Position numbers and translations under genes: made by a program. Positions 1-9,135 of a stretch of DNA of 64,000 bases are shown piece by piece (position 1 is the first letter of the stretch; each line of letters begins with the position of its first letter). The notes beneath the pieces were generated by a model. That model was not told where the DNA came from. It searched no databases and was given only the letters and a program-made list of their open reading frames with translations. Origin of the DNA: Blastocladiella emersonii ATCC 22665 (taxonomy: Eukaryota > Blastocladiomycota > Blastocladiomycetes > Blastocladiales > Blastocladiaceae). The DNA lies in the NCBI GenBank assembly GCA_025594325.1, contig JANHCV010000002.1, positions 1,426,001 to 1,490,000 on the forward strand. The letters run 5' to 3'.

Positions 1-394
1 TATCGACCTGAGCATGCTTCTGTTTCTGACCGGCGGATGCGGGATCCGGCAACTCTCAGTTGCATCGCGTACAACCCGGCTCAAGTGGACTTCGGATGGC
101 GGAACGACCACTGTGGCAAGCATTTTCTGGACACGGCGGACTTCGTCGCAGGCTTTGCGCGAGCTTGCGACTCGGACATTGAACCAAGGGTCGCGAACCA
201 CGATCAAGCTCAACGTCGGTGCGGGCGACGAGGCGCCGAACCTCGCCACTGCGCAGGCTGTGGTTCATCTGCTTGCCAGCTTCACCGATGCGTGTACTAC
301 CGTGCTTGTTGACACGTCGGACAAGGGTGTCATCGTGGTCTTGCGCGAGCGCGCTGCGAAGATGCGTGCACAACTCACTTTTGTTGCGATTTGA
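1..394 (+). CDS. C-terminal end of an LRR-type protein, cut by the window edge
   Basis: This is the 3' end of a gene whose start lies outside the window; the frame is open from the first bases to a TGA at 392-394. Its roughly 125 residues match the C-terminus of the next gene (575-2527) along their length. Shared pieces include LTG.C.IR.L, the block around LNVGAGDEAPNL / LDVGAGNDAPDL, and LRERAA at the very end. The two are therefore tandem duplicates in the same orientation, with about 180 bp between the stop of this gene and the start of the next. By analogy the missing N-terminus should carry an F-box followed by leucine-rich repeats. No function beyond substrate recognition for a ubiquitin ligase can be proposed, and that is inference from the neighbour. 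Confidence 0.75.
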   Translation, partial: IDLSMLLFLTGGCGIRQLSVASRTTRLKWTSDGGTTTVASIFWTRRTSSQALRELATRTLNQGSRTTIKLNVGAGDEAPNLATAQAVVHLLASFTDACTTVLVDTSDKGVIVVLRERAAKMRAQLTFVAI

Positions 395-574
395 ATAATG
401 GAGCTCTTCATTTATACTATACAGTCATATGTGTTGAGCAACCCTTCGTCGTTCTGCCCTGGAGGCGCGACGCTCATTTCGTGTGACGAAAACGTGACGT
501 GCAGTGCGCCACACGGAGCCACATCGCGGCGTCGTCAGACGGGAGTCCGCGCTCCCCCAGCCGCGCCGCACAGC

Positions 575-2527
575 ATGAAACTAATGGACGCTCCTGACGA
601 GATCTGGCTTTTGATCATCAACGACTTGCTGCATTTGAACGCGAAACGCGATGTCATTGCGCTGAGCACGACCAGCCGCCGGTTTGCGGACCTGGTCCGC
701 CCCGTCCTTCACCGGACCATGACGATTAAGCTAAACGCCGACCAGCTTCCTGGATTCTGGCAGGGCGTGCCCATTTGCACGTTTGGCAAACAGCTTGATC
801 TCCAGCCGTTGCGCGGTTGGCTGCCGCTCGTCAGCGACATTGTGCTCAAACCGAGCTATGCGACCCAGGTCACTGCGAGCTCGATCCCGCCGCTTCGTAC
901 TCTACTTGAACCCGCAGCTGGTCCTTTGCCCGAGCCCACCGTCGCAGATCTAATTGCTCGGCTTGCCCAAAGCAACCCAATCAACTCGTTCCGTGTCCGC
1001 GGACTCGTCCTCAGTAACGAGTACCTGCTCCACACGATTTCAAGTATTGCTCCGAGTCTCACTCTACTCGACATCTCAATGCAGCAGCTTCCTGTTGCGC
1101 TCAACCTCGAGCATCTTGCTTTGCCATCGCTTACCTCCTTTTCCTTCTACGTCGGCCTGTTGAACAACATGCTCCTTGGCCTCCCGCAGGCTCCCAAGTG
1201 CAGCAAACTCAAGCTTTACATCCCGAGGTGCCCACCAAACCTCATTCGTCAAATCCGCGATATGCAGCATCTCCGATCGCTTACAATCGACGTCTCCGAT
1301 GTCTCCTCGCGTCGTGAGCTCTCTGCCATGCTGCTGACATCGGGCTCTCCCGCCGCATCTCTCGTTCACTGGGGCATCCCCTGGCTGACAATTGAAGAGA
1401 TTGAGCGGCTGCCCTCGATGCCGCACCTCGCATCCTTGTCCCTGCGCCGTCAGAAGACTAACAAGGAACGAGGTGGCGGGGCTCTTCCGACGACCCTCGT
1501 CGACCATGAGCGCGTGGCGCGAATCGCTGCCCGGTTCCCTAACCTTCGCAAGGTATCAATCGACGGCCCAATCGATGCGGATGTTCTTGCGCATCTTTCT
1601 TGGCTTAGCATCGCACCCGCGCTTCATTGTGTTGAGCTCAGCGACCCTTGCGCGTTTGCACGTCCCGTCAATGTGGCTTCGACCCAGCACCTGTTCGACA
1701 ACAGTTGGGGTTTGCATTTTCCGGCCCTTGAGTCGCTTTCGCTTCCTATCACGCTGTGGAAGCCCTTGTCGCGAGTCCTTGGCGCGCCAAACCTCACCAA
1801 GCTTCGATTCGAGAGCACGGGTTGTCACTCGAGCCACATCAAAAGCAGACTTGCGCTACACGAGTCGCTTGCGCGATTGACGAGCTTGGACCTCGAGCTC
1901 GGCAACAAAGTCCCTTTCTTCTACGCGAAAGACTTTCCCGTCCTTTCCCATCTTTCTGCCTCGCTTTCAACACTTCGAGAGCTCGGGGATCGCTTCCCAT
2001 CTGTCACGCGGCTTCGCGTTCTTGGCGAAGAGTCGCGCCCGCTCTCGGACCTGCACTTCATGTCCCAGTTTCCGGGTCTCGCCCATCTCACGCTCGAGTG
2101 GTCCAAGCCTCCGTACCGCCCACTCTCCGTTGCGCTCGGTCCTTCCGCCCTTGCGCAGCTCACCGGCAAGTGCAACATCCGAACGCTCGCGATTGTCGCA
2201 CACGGCCGCCCTGTCATGTGCAAGCCCGAGGGCAGCTCCAAGTCTGCGCTCGCAATCAGCTGGACCCGGCAGTCGTCGGCGCAGGTGATGCACGAGATCG
2301 CCAACAAAACGACGCACCGTGCGTCCCGGCGCGAGATCATGCTTGACGTTGGAGCGGGCAACGACGCGCCGGACCTTGCGATCACTTCGAATGTCATCCG
2401 GCTCCTCGTCAAGTTGACTTCTCGGGAAGCCACCGTCTTTGTTGGTCCGGCGGACGAACGCGTCATGGCGGCCCTGCGCGAGCGCGCTGCGTCGATGTCA
2501 GTTCGCCTCAACTTTACCCCAATGTAA
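575..2527 (+). CDS. F-box protein with leucine-rich repeats
   Basis: A single open frame of 650 residues. I start it at the ATG at 575, because an F-box-like segment begins just after it: APDEIWLLIINDLL, then a loop and RFADLVRPVLHRTM. The frame stays open upstream to 398, but that extension looks like untranslated leader. From about residue 90 onward it has irregular leucine-rich repeats of the L..L.L....L type. F-box proteins usually bind SKP1 through the F-box and present substrates to an SCF ubiquitin ligase through the repeats. That is family knowledge; the substrate is unknown. The C-terminal 120 residues are duplicated in the partial gene upstream. No intron is needed. Confidence 0.75.
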   Translation: MKLMDAPDEIWLLIINDLLHLNAKRDVIALSTTSRRFADLVRPVLHRTMTIKLNADQLPGFWQGVPICTFGKQLDLQPLRGWLPLVSDIVLKPSYATQVTASSIPPLRTLLEPAAGPLPEPTVADLIARLAQSNPINSFRVRGLVLSNEYLLHTISSIAPSLTLLDISMQQLPVALNLEHLALPSLTSFSFYVGLLNNMLLGLPQAPKCSKLKLYIPRCPPNLIRQIRDMQHLRSLTIDVSDVSSRRELSAMLLTSGSPAASLVHWGIPWLTIEEIERLPSMPHLASLSLRRQKTNKERGGGALPTTLVDHERVARIAARFPNLRKVSIDGPIDADVLAHLSWLSIAPALHCVELSDPCAFARPVNVASTQHLFDNSWGLHFPALESLSLPITLWKPLSRVLGAPNLTKLRFESTGCHSSHIKSRLALHESLARLTSLDLELGNKVPFFYAKDFPVLSHLSASLSTLRELGDRFPSVTRLRVLGEESRPLSDLHFMSQFPGLAHLTLEWSKPPYRPLSVALGPSALAQLTGKCNIRTLAIVAHGRPVMCKPEGSSKSALAISWTRQSSAQVMHEIANKTTHRASRREIMLDVGAGNDAPDLAITSNVIRLLVKLTSREATVFVGPADERVMAALRERAASMSVRLNFTPM

Positions 2528-2835
2528 TGATTGAGCGCCGACCTTTGCGCGTTACAATAAATGTCTGCATTGGACGTCGCCCTGGTTGAGGCTGTTATCA
2601 CGCGTGACGAGCTCCGCCTGCTGGGTCAAAGTTCGGCGCATCGTCCGCCCAGCTTGCTTGGGCAGCGTCAGCAGCACTTCCGACTTGGTCGTGACGGCAG
2701 TGACCCGATCGGATCCATAACAACCCGTGCTCGTCATCCTCGGCTCCACCGGCCAAGAAGTCATCGCGACGTTCGCTGGACTGTTTTCACGGTTCATGAG
2801 AAGGGGTTATATATGAATATGAAGCGCTCTCAACA

Positions 2836-3932
2836 TCACGAACTACTGAAAACGCTCGAGATCATGCCCGCGACACCGCGCACGATCCCGCCAATGGCGC
2901 CGCCAATGACCGAGCCCTGGTCGCCCTCGATGACCGCGCGCCAGTCGCCGCCCGCAGCGTCGATGCGCTGGCGACGCACGGCGCGGATCTCGGCAATGTA
3001 CCACCCGTCGTAGAGCGCGCGGTTGCTGTAGTCGGTCCACGACATGCGCACGCGAGCGAACCCAGTCGGCGAGCGAACCTGGACGGGCGGGCCGGCGAGC
3101 TCGCGGAACTCGGGGATGGGCGTCGTGGTCGCGCCGTACCACTGGAAGCTGGTTTGCGGCGGACCGACGAGGCGGCCCGGGGTGGTCGGGAACGGGATCC
3201 ACTCGTACGCGGCGCCCGTGGCGGGCAGGCCGCCGATGTTGACGTCGTCCGAGTAAGTCGCAATCGGCTGTGGTAGCAGGTCGCTAGACTCGGGCTTGTG
3301 GTGCAGAGGCGTCGTCGGGAAGACGTCGACGGACCACTTGGTGGTGCTCGGCATGTGGCCCTGGCGGCACCGCGTCAAAATGAAGAAGTCCCAGTCGCCG
3401 TTCTGCAGCGTGAGGTCGCACTCGAGCTACACGGTTCGATCGGACCCGAGTTAGCTCATAGAGTTCTGACCCGGTTGGACGGATATCCGAGAGCGTACCT
3501 CGAGCCACCACACGTTGATGAGAAGTGCCTGCTTGGTCGGCGCAGCAGCGTCCGTGACGGGCCGGTTCCACTGCGGGTGCGGCAACCACGTCCCGGTGAT
3601 GCCGGGAACCGCGTCGACAGCCGGGTTGACTACAAAGCAACTGCGTCAGATCCCTTGCTCGACTCGTACGCGTGGGCGGGCAGCGGGGTACCCTTCTCAA
3701 GCAGCGCGTCGCGCCACGCGCGCCAGTCGCCCTGCGCCGTATCCGACTGCGCGGGACCGGCGACGCCGGCTTGGGTGCACAGTTGCGCCCAGTACTCTGG
3801 GTCTGCGACGAGCGCGTGCACGTCGCGACAGGTGGCGGCGAGCCGCGCCATGTCCGGGAACGGGAGCGACTGGAGCAGTCCCACGAGAATGTCGTTTGGC
3901 AGGTCGGTGAAGCGAATCCGAGTATATTGCAT
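2836..3932 (-). CDS. F-box protein, three exons
   Basis: Spliced model of 320 residues. Exons on the minus strand are 3932-3692, 3629-3499 and 3426-2836. The introns are 62 and 72 nt, begin GTACCC and GTACGC and end TAG, and phases agree at both joints. The start is the ATG at 3932, directly before the F-box, which includes TDLPNDILVGLLQSLPF and MARLAATCRDVHALV. The remainder has tryptophan-rich motifs (WRAWRDALL, LINVWWLE, DWDFFIL, YDGWYIAEIRAV) typical of a globular beta-rich substrate-binding domain rather than LRRs. The C-terminus is Gly/Ile-rich (GGAIGGIVRGVAGMI), perhaps membrane-associating. Likely an SCF adaptor; the C-terminal domain family is not recognised. Confidence 0.75.
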
Positions 3933-4358
3933 GTTGTTACGTGGAGCTAGCGAGTAGCTTGGCGTTGGGGTGGGAGAGGAGCGGGAGCGCGGGTCCGAGT
4001 GCCCTTTGAGCGGCACGCCACGACGCGAAGGTCGTCAGCGTCGAAGGTCGTCGACTCACCTGCGCTTCCTTGCTGTTTTCAGAGACGGCCGGCGAGCTGA
4101 ACGGCGAGCGAGTTCCAGCCTGTCCAGCCGCGAGTAATTTAATTCGCTGTTCGAGAAGGCGGCGGCCTGAACCTACCTTCTGCGGCCCAAGTGGCTAAGA
4201 CGGGGGCGGGAGGCGACGTGCTGCGCCACCATGCAGGGCGCACGTGTCCTGCGCGAGTGCGAGACACGGACTGGGCGAAATTCAAGTGCGATCAGGCCTA
4301 TTCAAGTCGGCTTCCGCTCCCCACACATGAATCACTGAACCATGCAAGTCATCATACC
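3933..4358. promoter_or_regulatory. Divergent intergenic region between the F-box gene and 7TM copy A
   Basis: About 425 bp with no coding signal, lying between two divergently transcribed starts. On the plus side it holds GCTGCGCCAC at 4220-4229, then a CACGTG-type core and a GAGTGCGAGACA-like block. The same series of short motifs recurs upstream of the other two copies of the 7TM family, so it probably contains shared control sites for copy A. There is no clear TATA box. Confidence 0.4.
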
Positions 4359-5963
4359 ATGCAGCACGCGCAACTGACCAGCGGATACACGCTCCCGCCG
4401 TGGGAGGTCCTGCCCTACAAGATCGCCTCGGTCGCGAACCTCATTTTCTCGCTACTATGCTTGTGCCGATCCATCTACGAAGGCGTCCAAGAACTCGGCC
4501 CTCGCCTTGTCTCCGCGATCGAGGTGATTCGCGAGGAGACCTCGGTCGTTCCGAAGCGGCCGGACGACGTTGACTCGCTGCCACGCCGCACAGCGACCAT
4601 GACGCGCAAAATGTCTACCTTCGGCCGAAGCTTCACACCCGAGCGACGAGCGAGTGACCTGGCTTCGGCAGCCGGCTCATCGACGCGGCGCGGCCGTCTG
4701 ACTCTGCAGCGGGCCAAGATTCTGTGCTCCGCGATTCACTACAGCGACCTCCGCTGGTTTCTCATGGCCGTCCAATGCGTGCTCGCCACGGTGCAAGCCA
4801 GCTTCGACATCTTCAACGCCTTCGTGAGCCCGTCCTTCCCGTTTATCAAAATGTTCCCAGATTACGCGATCGTCATTCTCTTCGGATTTTGCATCACGGG
4901 CTCGCTCGGTAGCTGTATCGCCATGACCCGCGTCAGTATTGTTTGTCTCAAGCGCACATGGATGCGGCAAATCATGTGGCCGGCGACCCTGGCCTGCGCC
5001 GCCATCTTGATCCCGGTCAACTTTACGTTCGGCTATCGAGCCTTACTCGAGGCGCAGCTCGCCGATACGTGGGCCGATTTCATCGTGCCCTCGTGGATGT
5101 TGCAGCTCAACACGATACAGCTGGCCACCAACATCGTCTTTACCGTCTACAGCTACCGTTCCGCTTTTGCCAAGTCCGAGACAAGCACGCGGGAATCGTC
5201 GTCCCGCCGCGGGCTCTATATGAGTTCGTCCGTCACCGTGGACCACGAGGCTCCGTCCGCCATGTCGTTTGCCACTATCCTTCGTCCTTGGCGTGCTGCT
5301 TCACTGGCCGGAGCAAACTGGCGTCCGGGCACGATATGGCGTGGACGCCAGGAAGCGTCCGCCTTGAACCCGTCGCATCCTCAAGTCTCATCGCCCGCTA
5401 TCTTGCGCCCGACTTCGCCATCGTGCGCTTCGCCTCGAGAGGGTTCGGCGCTCTCATGGCTCACAGATCCTACCCAGCCACTGAGACCAAGTACCGCGAC
5501 GAGCGGTGAATCCGGGGGCGGGCACGCGGCAGCGACTGCCGGGACAGCGAGTTCCTCCGGCGCCTCGACCTCGGCTGACTCGGCTGCTCCCACACGCAGC
5601 CCCGCTGCACCTGCCTCATCGCCGCCCGTGCCGGCTAGCCGCCGACCAAAGCTCCTCGCCTCGGTGCGTCGAACCTACCTCAACCTGACCATCAGCTTCG
5701 CCATCGGATGGGCGTGCGCGATCGTTCTCTTGATGTCGCCCGCGGCATCACTTGGTAGCTTTGCCCTCCGCTCGCCGTTCTTTGGGATCCTTTGCAACTT
5801 GGTGATCGTCCTAGAGTCTCAATTCCGGAATATTGTTCGAGCACAAGCCCGACTGACCCGCGCACCCGCGCGGCACGCGAACACCCACTTCGAGGAGTCA
5901 CGCGGCGGCGGCGAGGCCGAGTCCGCACCGAAGGTGCTGAGTATCAACACAGCCATGCAATAG
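4359..5963 (+). CDS. Seven-helix membrane protein, tandem copy A
   Basis: Open frame of 534 residues, started at the ATG at 4359 because the next residues (MQHAQLTSGYTLPPWEV) match the starts of copies B and C. Hydrophobic stretches suggest seven membrane helices. One lies near residues 20-40. Four lie between about 120 and 285, including YAIVILFGFCITGSLGS and MWPATLACAAILIPVNF. Two lie near the C-terminus, around TISFAIGWACAIVLL and FFGILCNLVIVLESQF. A long Ser/Pro/Ala-rich loop of over 150 residues separates helices 5 and 6, as in some fungal GPCR-like proteins. I do not recognise the family and see no diagnostic GPCR motif. A shared C-terminal motif is RAQARLTRAPAR.H. No introns. Confidence 0.75.
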   Translation: MQHAQLTSGYTLPPWEVLPYKIASVANLIFSLLCLCRSIYEGVQELGPRLVSAIEVIREETSVVPKRPDDVDSLPRRTATMTRKMSTFGRSFTPERRASDLASAAGSSTRRGRLTLQRAKILCSAIHYSDLRWFLMAVQCVLATVQASFDIFNAFVSPSFPFIKMFPDYAIVILFGFCITGSLGSCIAMTRVSIVCLKRTWMRQIMWPATLACAAILIPVNFTFGYRALLEAQLADTWADFIVPSWMLQLNTIQLATNIVFTVYSYRSAFAKSETSTRESSSRRGLYMSSSVTVDHEAPSAMSFATILRPWRAASLAGANWRPGTIWRGRQEASALNPSHPQVSSPAILRPTSPSCASPREGSALSWLTDPTQPLRPSTATSGESGGGHAAATAGTASSSGASTSADSAAPTRSPAAPASSPPVPASRRPKLLASVRRTYLNLTISFAIGWACAIVLLMSPAASLGSFALRSPFFGILCNLVIVLESQFRNIVRAQARLTRAPARHANTHFEESRGGGEAESAPKVLSINTAMQ

Positions 5964-6671
5964 ACTTCCCTGTTGGATCGTTTTTGCTGAGGGCGCTCAG
6001 AACTTGGCCTACGTCGTCGACGCGCTGCGCCACATGCGAGCAACACGCGAGCGCGCTGCGCCACATGCGAGGCACACGTGAGCGCAAGTGCGAGACAAAC
6101 ACGTGTCGTGTTTTCGGATTCGATGACCTCAAATCACTCCGATCCACCTCAGCACTACCTGGACTCCAACCTATGAATGCATGTTAGACCATGCAGCACA
6201 CGCAACCAAGCAGTAGCTACACGCTTCCGCCTTGGGAAGTGCTGACCTACAAAATCGCGTCGATCGCGAACCTCGTCTTCTCGCTATTATGTCTTCTTAC
6301 TCTTCTGGTATGCGTGGTCGGGTGTCGGCAAACTTCACGCAGTGGGCGGGCGAGGCACGTCAGCGGGAGCCCAGCGCCAAAGCTACTCCGCGCGTTTTGA
6401 ACCCACCGAGTGTGCGGCGCGGTTGTTCTGTTACTGGTGCTGCCGCCGGACACGTTGCATAGCAGTTGCTGGAACTTGTCATCAACGCGGCCAAGCGGGA
6501 GAGCGAGCGGGAGAGGGAGGGGACGAGAGAGCCGCGCGTCCCGCCCGCGGGCAGCGTGCTCCGAGTGACGCATCGCTTGCCACTGTTGGCGGACATGAGC
6601 AACGCGTGCTCACCCACGACCGCGCCAAACCCAACGCTGCTCTGCTCGTTCAAAGGGATATATATCCTCGG

Positions 6672-7931
6672 TCAACAACGCGCTTCCACTACGGGCGTGC
6701 CCTGCTCGCCCCACAACTCACAAACGACAAAACACCAGCTCGATCTACTCGGACACCCTAGGGCTTGCGCCGCTTGCGCGGGGGCGTCAGGTCGATCTCG
6801 GACTCGGACTCGGACTCGCTGAGGTTGGGCTGCTGGTACGTAGCCTGGCTGAAGGTTCACTTCTTCTTCTCCTCCTCCTCGTCGTCGCTGGACGCGGCGC
6901 GCTCGTCGTCGTCGCTGGACGCGGCGCGCTCGTCGTCGTCGCTGGACGCGGCGCGCTCGTCGTCGTCGCTGGACGGGGCGGTCCTCGTCGTCGCTGGACG
7001 CGGCGTGCTCGTCGACGAGATCCACGGGCGGCGCCTTGCCGCTGCTGCGCGTGCTGCGGCCCGTCGGCGGCTTGGCCTTGGGCAGCGCCGGGGGCTTGGC
7101 CTTGGGCAGCGCTGGCGGCTCGCCGAGCGGGCGACCCGTCGCGAGACGATGACGGCGTTTGGCGGCCGCGCTCGGGCCCGAGTCGGCCTGCTCGTCGTCA
7201 TCAGCGGCGGTGTGCGCGGCGTGCGCGGCGCGCTCGTCGCGCGGGTCCACGGACAGCGCCTGGCCGCTGCTGCTGCGCGTGATGCGGCCCGTCGGCGGCT
7301 TGGCCTTGGGCAGCGCCGGCGGAGAAGGCGATGCGGAACGCGCGGGCACAGGGGGCCGGTGACAGCGTTTGGCGGCCGCGCTCGGGCCCGAGTCGGCCTG
7401 CTTGTCCTCGTCGTCGGCGGCGTGCGCGGCGCGCTCGTCGCGCGGGTCCACGGACGGCGCCTTGCCGCTGCTGCTGCGCGTGATGCGGCCCGTCGGCGGC
7501 TTGGTCTTGGGCAGCGCCGGCGGAGAAGGCGATGCGGAACGCGCGGGCACAGGGGGCCGGTGCGGCTCGTCGAGCGGGCGATCCGTCGTGAGACGCTGAC
7601 GGCGTTTGGTGGCCGCAGCGGCCGTTGTTGAGGAAGTGGCCGTCACGCTCGGGTCCATGTTCTCCTGACCACGATCGTCCACGAGGTCCATTTGCGGCGT
7701 CTTACTGCTGTTGCGCGTGGTGCGACCCGCCGACTTCTTGGGTCCCGGCGGCGGCGGGCCCGGCGGTGGTGGGGAAGGCGACGCGGAACGCGCGGGCACA
7801 GGGGGCCGGTGCCGCTTGTCGAGCGGGCCATCCGTTGTGGGATCGTGAAGGCGAGAATCGCGACGGCGACGATTGCGACGGCGAAGGGGACCGATAACAT
7901 CGTCGTCGCCGTCGTGTAGGTCCATCTCCAT
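6672..7931 (-). CDS. Low-complexity Pro/Ser/Arg-rich repeat protein inside pseudogene B (doubtful)
   Basis: An antisense open frame of about 420 residues if started at the ATG at 7931 (MEMDLHDGDDDV). It is built from repeats containing RPPVPARSASPSPP, PKAKPPTGRITRSSSG and DPRDERAAHAA, two to three copies each. Toward the 3' end a 27-bp repeat changes frame. In this frame it reads Arg-rich (RVQRRRRAR); in the neighbouring frame it reads acidic (ERAASSDDD). That neighbouring frame, after one stop, would end at 6758 with LTPPRKRRKP, a plausible nuclear localisation signal. The true C-terminus may therefore be altered by an indel or an unseen intron. Could be a chromatin-type disordered protein or non-coding repeat DNA; not recognised. 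Confidence 0.4.
   Translation of the reverse strand: MEMDLHDGDDDVIGPLRRRNRRRRDSRLHDPTTDGPLDKRHRPPVPARSASPSPPPPGPPPPGPKKSAGRTTRNSSKTPQMDLVDDRGQENMDPSVTATSSTTAAAATKRRQRLTTDRPLDEPHRPPVPARSASPSPPALPKTKPPTGRITRSSSGKAPSVDPRDERAAHAADDEDKQADSGPSAAAKRCHRPPVPARSASPSPPALPKAKPPTGRITRSSSGQALSVDPRDERAAHAAHTAADDDEQADSGPSAAAKRRHRLATGRPLGEPPALPKAKPPALPKAKPPTGRSTRSSGKAPPVDLVDEHAASSDDEDRPVQRRRRARRVQRRRRARRVQRRRRARRVQRRRGGGEEEVNLQPGYVPAAQPQRVRVRVRDRPDAPAQAAQALGCPSRSSWCFVVCELWGEQGTPVVEARC
6881..7010. repeat. 27-bp tandem repeat encoding acidic nonapeptide
   Basis: About four head-to-tail units of a 27-bp GC-rich sequence. On the minus strand it encodes ERAASSDDD. The spacing of the last unit (around 6970-6985) is irregular, which moves the units into a different frame from the preceding coding sequence. 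Replication slippage is the likely origin. Confidence 0.8.
7018..7815. repeat. Long imperfect tandem repeat, about 200-bp units
   Basis: Blocks of about 200 bp recur in the same orientation. Full units lie near 7150-7363 and 7364-7564, with partial units on both sides. Each carries the minus-strand coding for PPVPARSASPSPP and PPTGRITRSSSG. They account for most of the low-complexity protein described above. Confidence 0.65.
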
Positions 7932-8000
7932 GGCTTCATCATGAGCGACCATGGCGGCGGTGGCGGCGCCCTCAACGGGTACCACGGCCATCACCATGGG

Positions 8001-8024
8001 CAGCAGCAGCAGCAGCAGCAGCAG
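8001..8024. repeat. CAG trinucleotide microsatellite
   Basis: Eight perfect CAG units followed by CAA CAA. Read on the minus strand it gives a poly-leucine start to the antisense frame, which is one reason I prefer a downstream start for that frame. Confidence 0.9.
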
Positions 8025-9135
8025 CAACAACACCGTCGACCCGGTGGCGGCGCACGTGTACGAGCACGCTCGCGCGCGCGGGTGCCGCGGTCACCGTGGC
8101 CGTGGTCGCGGCGGCGGCAACTAGGGCCGCTCGGTCCAAGGCGTCGCACCCTCGCTCGACGGTCTTGTCCTCCCCTCCCTTCCTCCCACCCTTCCCGCCT
8201 TACCTGGGCGCACTCGGTCTGTTCTTGCGTGTGCGCGAGTCCGACTGGGTCCCCACATTTCTTGTACTGTGGCCCTAAGTGCCCTTTATACAATCTGGCG
8301 CGGTTGACAGGAAGCTGCGGCCATGGCGCCATCGTCTAACCCTGCGACGGCGCCCGGGACTTTGCGGCCGGCTTCTCCATCACTCGCGCATCCTCGCGAC
8401 GGATCTACTCTCATGCGAGTGGCCGAGCTCTCGGTTTCCGCGATCGCTAGTGCGGGAACAAGTGGCAACGCTGGTGGTGCGAGCTTGACCGTGGCCGGAA
8501 GTGCGCCCACGGCCAGCGAAGCAAGTCTGGCGACCCCTGCCACAACTTCTCTACCTGCAGCGCAAGCTCCGCCCGCTCCGACGCCGGAACCACCCTTCGT
8601 TCCATCCCGGCGGCCAAAGCTGCTACTCTCCGTCCGCAAAGTTTACTTGTACTTGACGATCAGCTACGTTCTTGGTTGGACCTGCGCGAGCGTTCCGGTC
8701 GCCGTTCTTTGGATTGCTATGCAACGGCGCCATCTTCCTCGAGTCCCAGTTTCGGACTATCGTGCGCGCCCAAGCACGACTCACTCGGGCCCCGACGCGG
8801 CAGGCCATCACACACTTTGATGAGTCAACGCACCAGCAGCAACGCACGCGCGGCGAGTCGGCGACTACGCCGCAGGTGTTCAAATAGACATGTTTGTTGC
8901 ATGCGCCGCTCAACGCGTTGGCCACTGAGCGCGACTGAGCTCTCGTTTAAGCGGATTCCGAAAGGACCAAAACCGGTGACGCGTCTCGGCGCGCTGCGCC
9001 ACCCACGTGAACTCGGAGTGCGAGACAATCACGCGTCGCGTGCGAGACAGAACATATTCCCGAATTCACAAGGTTGCAACTCTAGTTCGCTCCCTTCGGC
9101 TGCACCGAAAGCCATGAAGGAATGAATCATAGACC

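Larger units (their letters stand above)
6191..8887 (+). pseudogene. Copy B of the 7TM family, destroyed by replacement of its centre
   Basis: The first 35 or so codons, from the ATG at 6191, match copies A and C through SSYTLPPWEVLTYKIAS and the first helix. Similarity stops near 6296. It resumes near 8286 with a TIWRG motif followed by an in-frame TGA where A and C have a sense codon, then QEA. The 3' part (8323-8820) keeps RRPKLLLSVRK and the sixth helix, suffers a deletion and a frame change near 8690, and continues as RSPFFGLLCNGAIFLES to a stop at 8887. Some 300 codons of the family are missing and nearly 2 kb of unrelated sequence, with an antisense reading frame, sits in their place. 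A clear relic. Confidence 0.8.
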
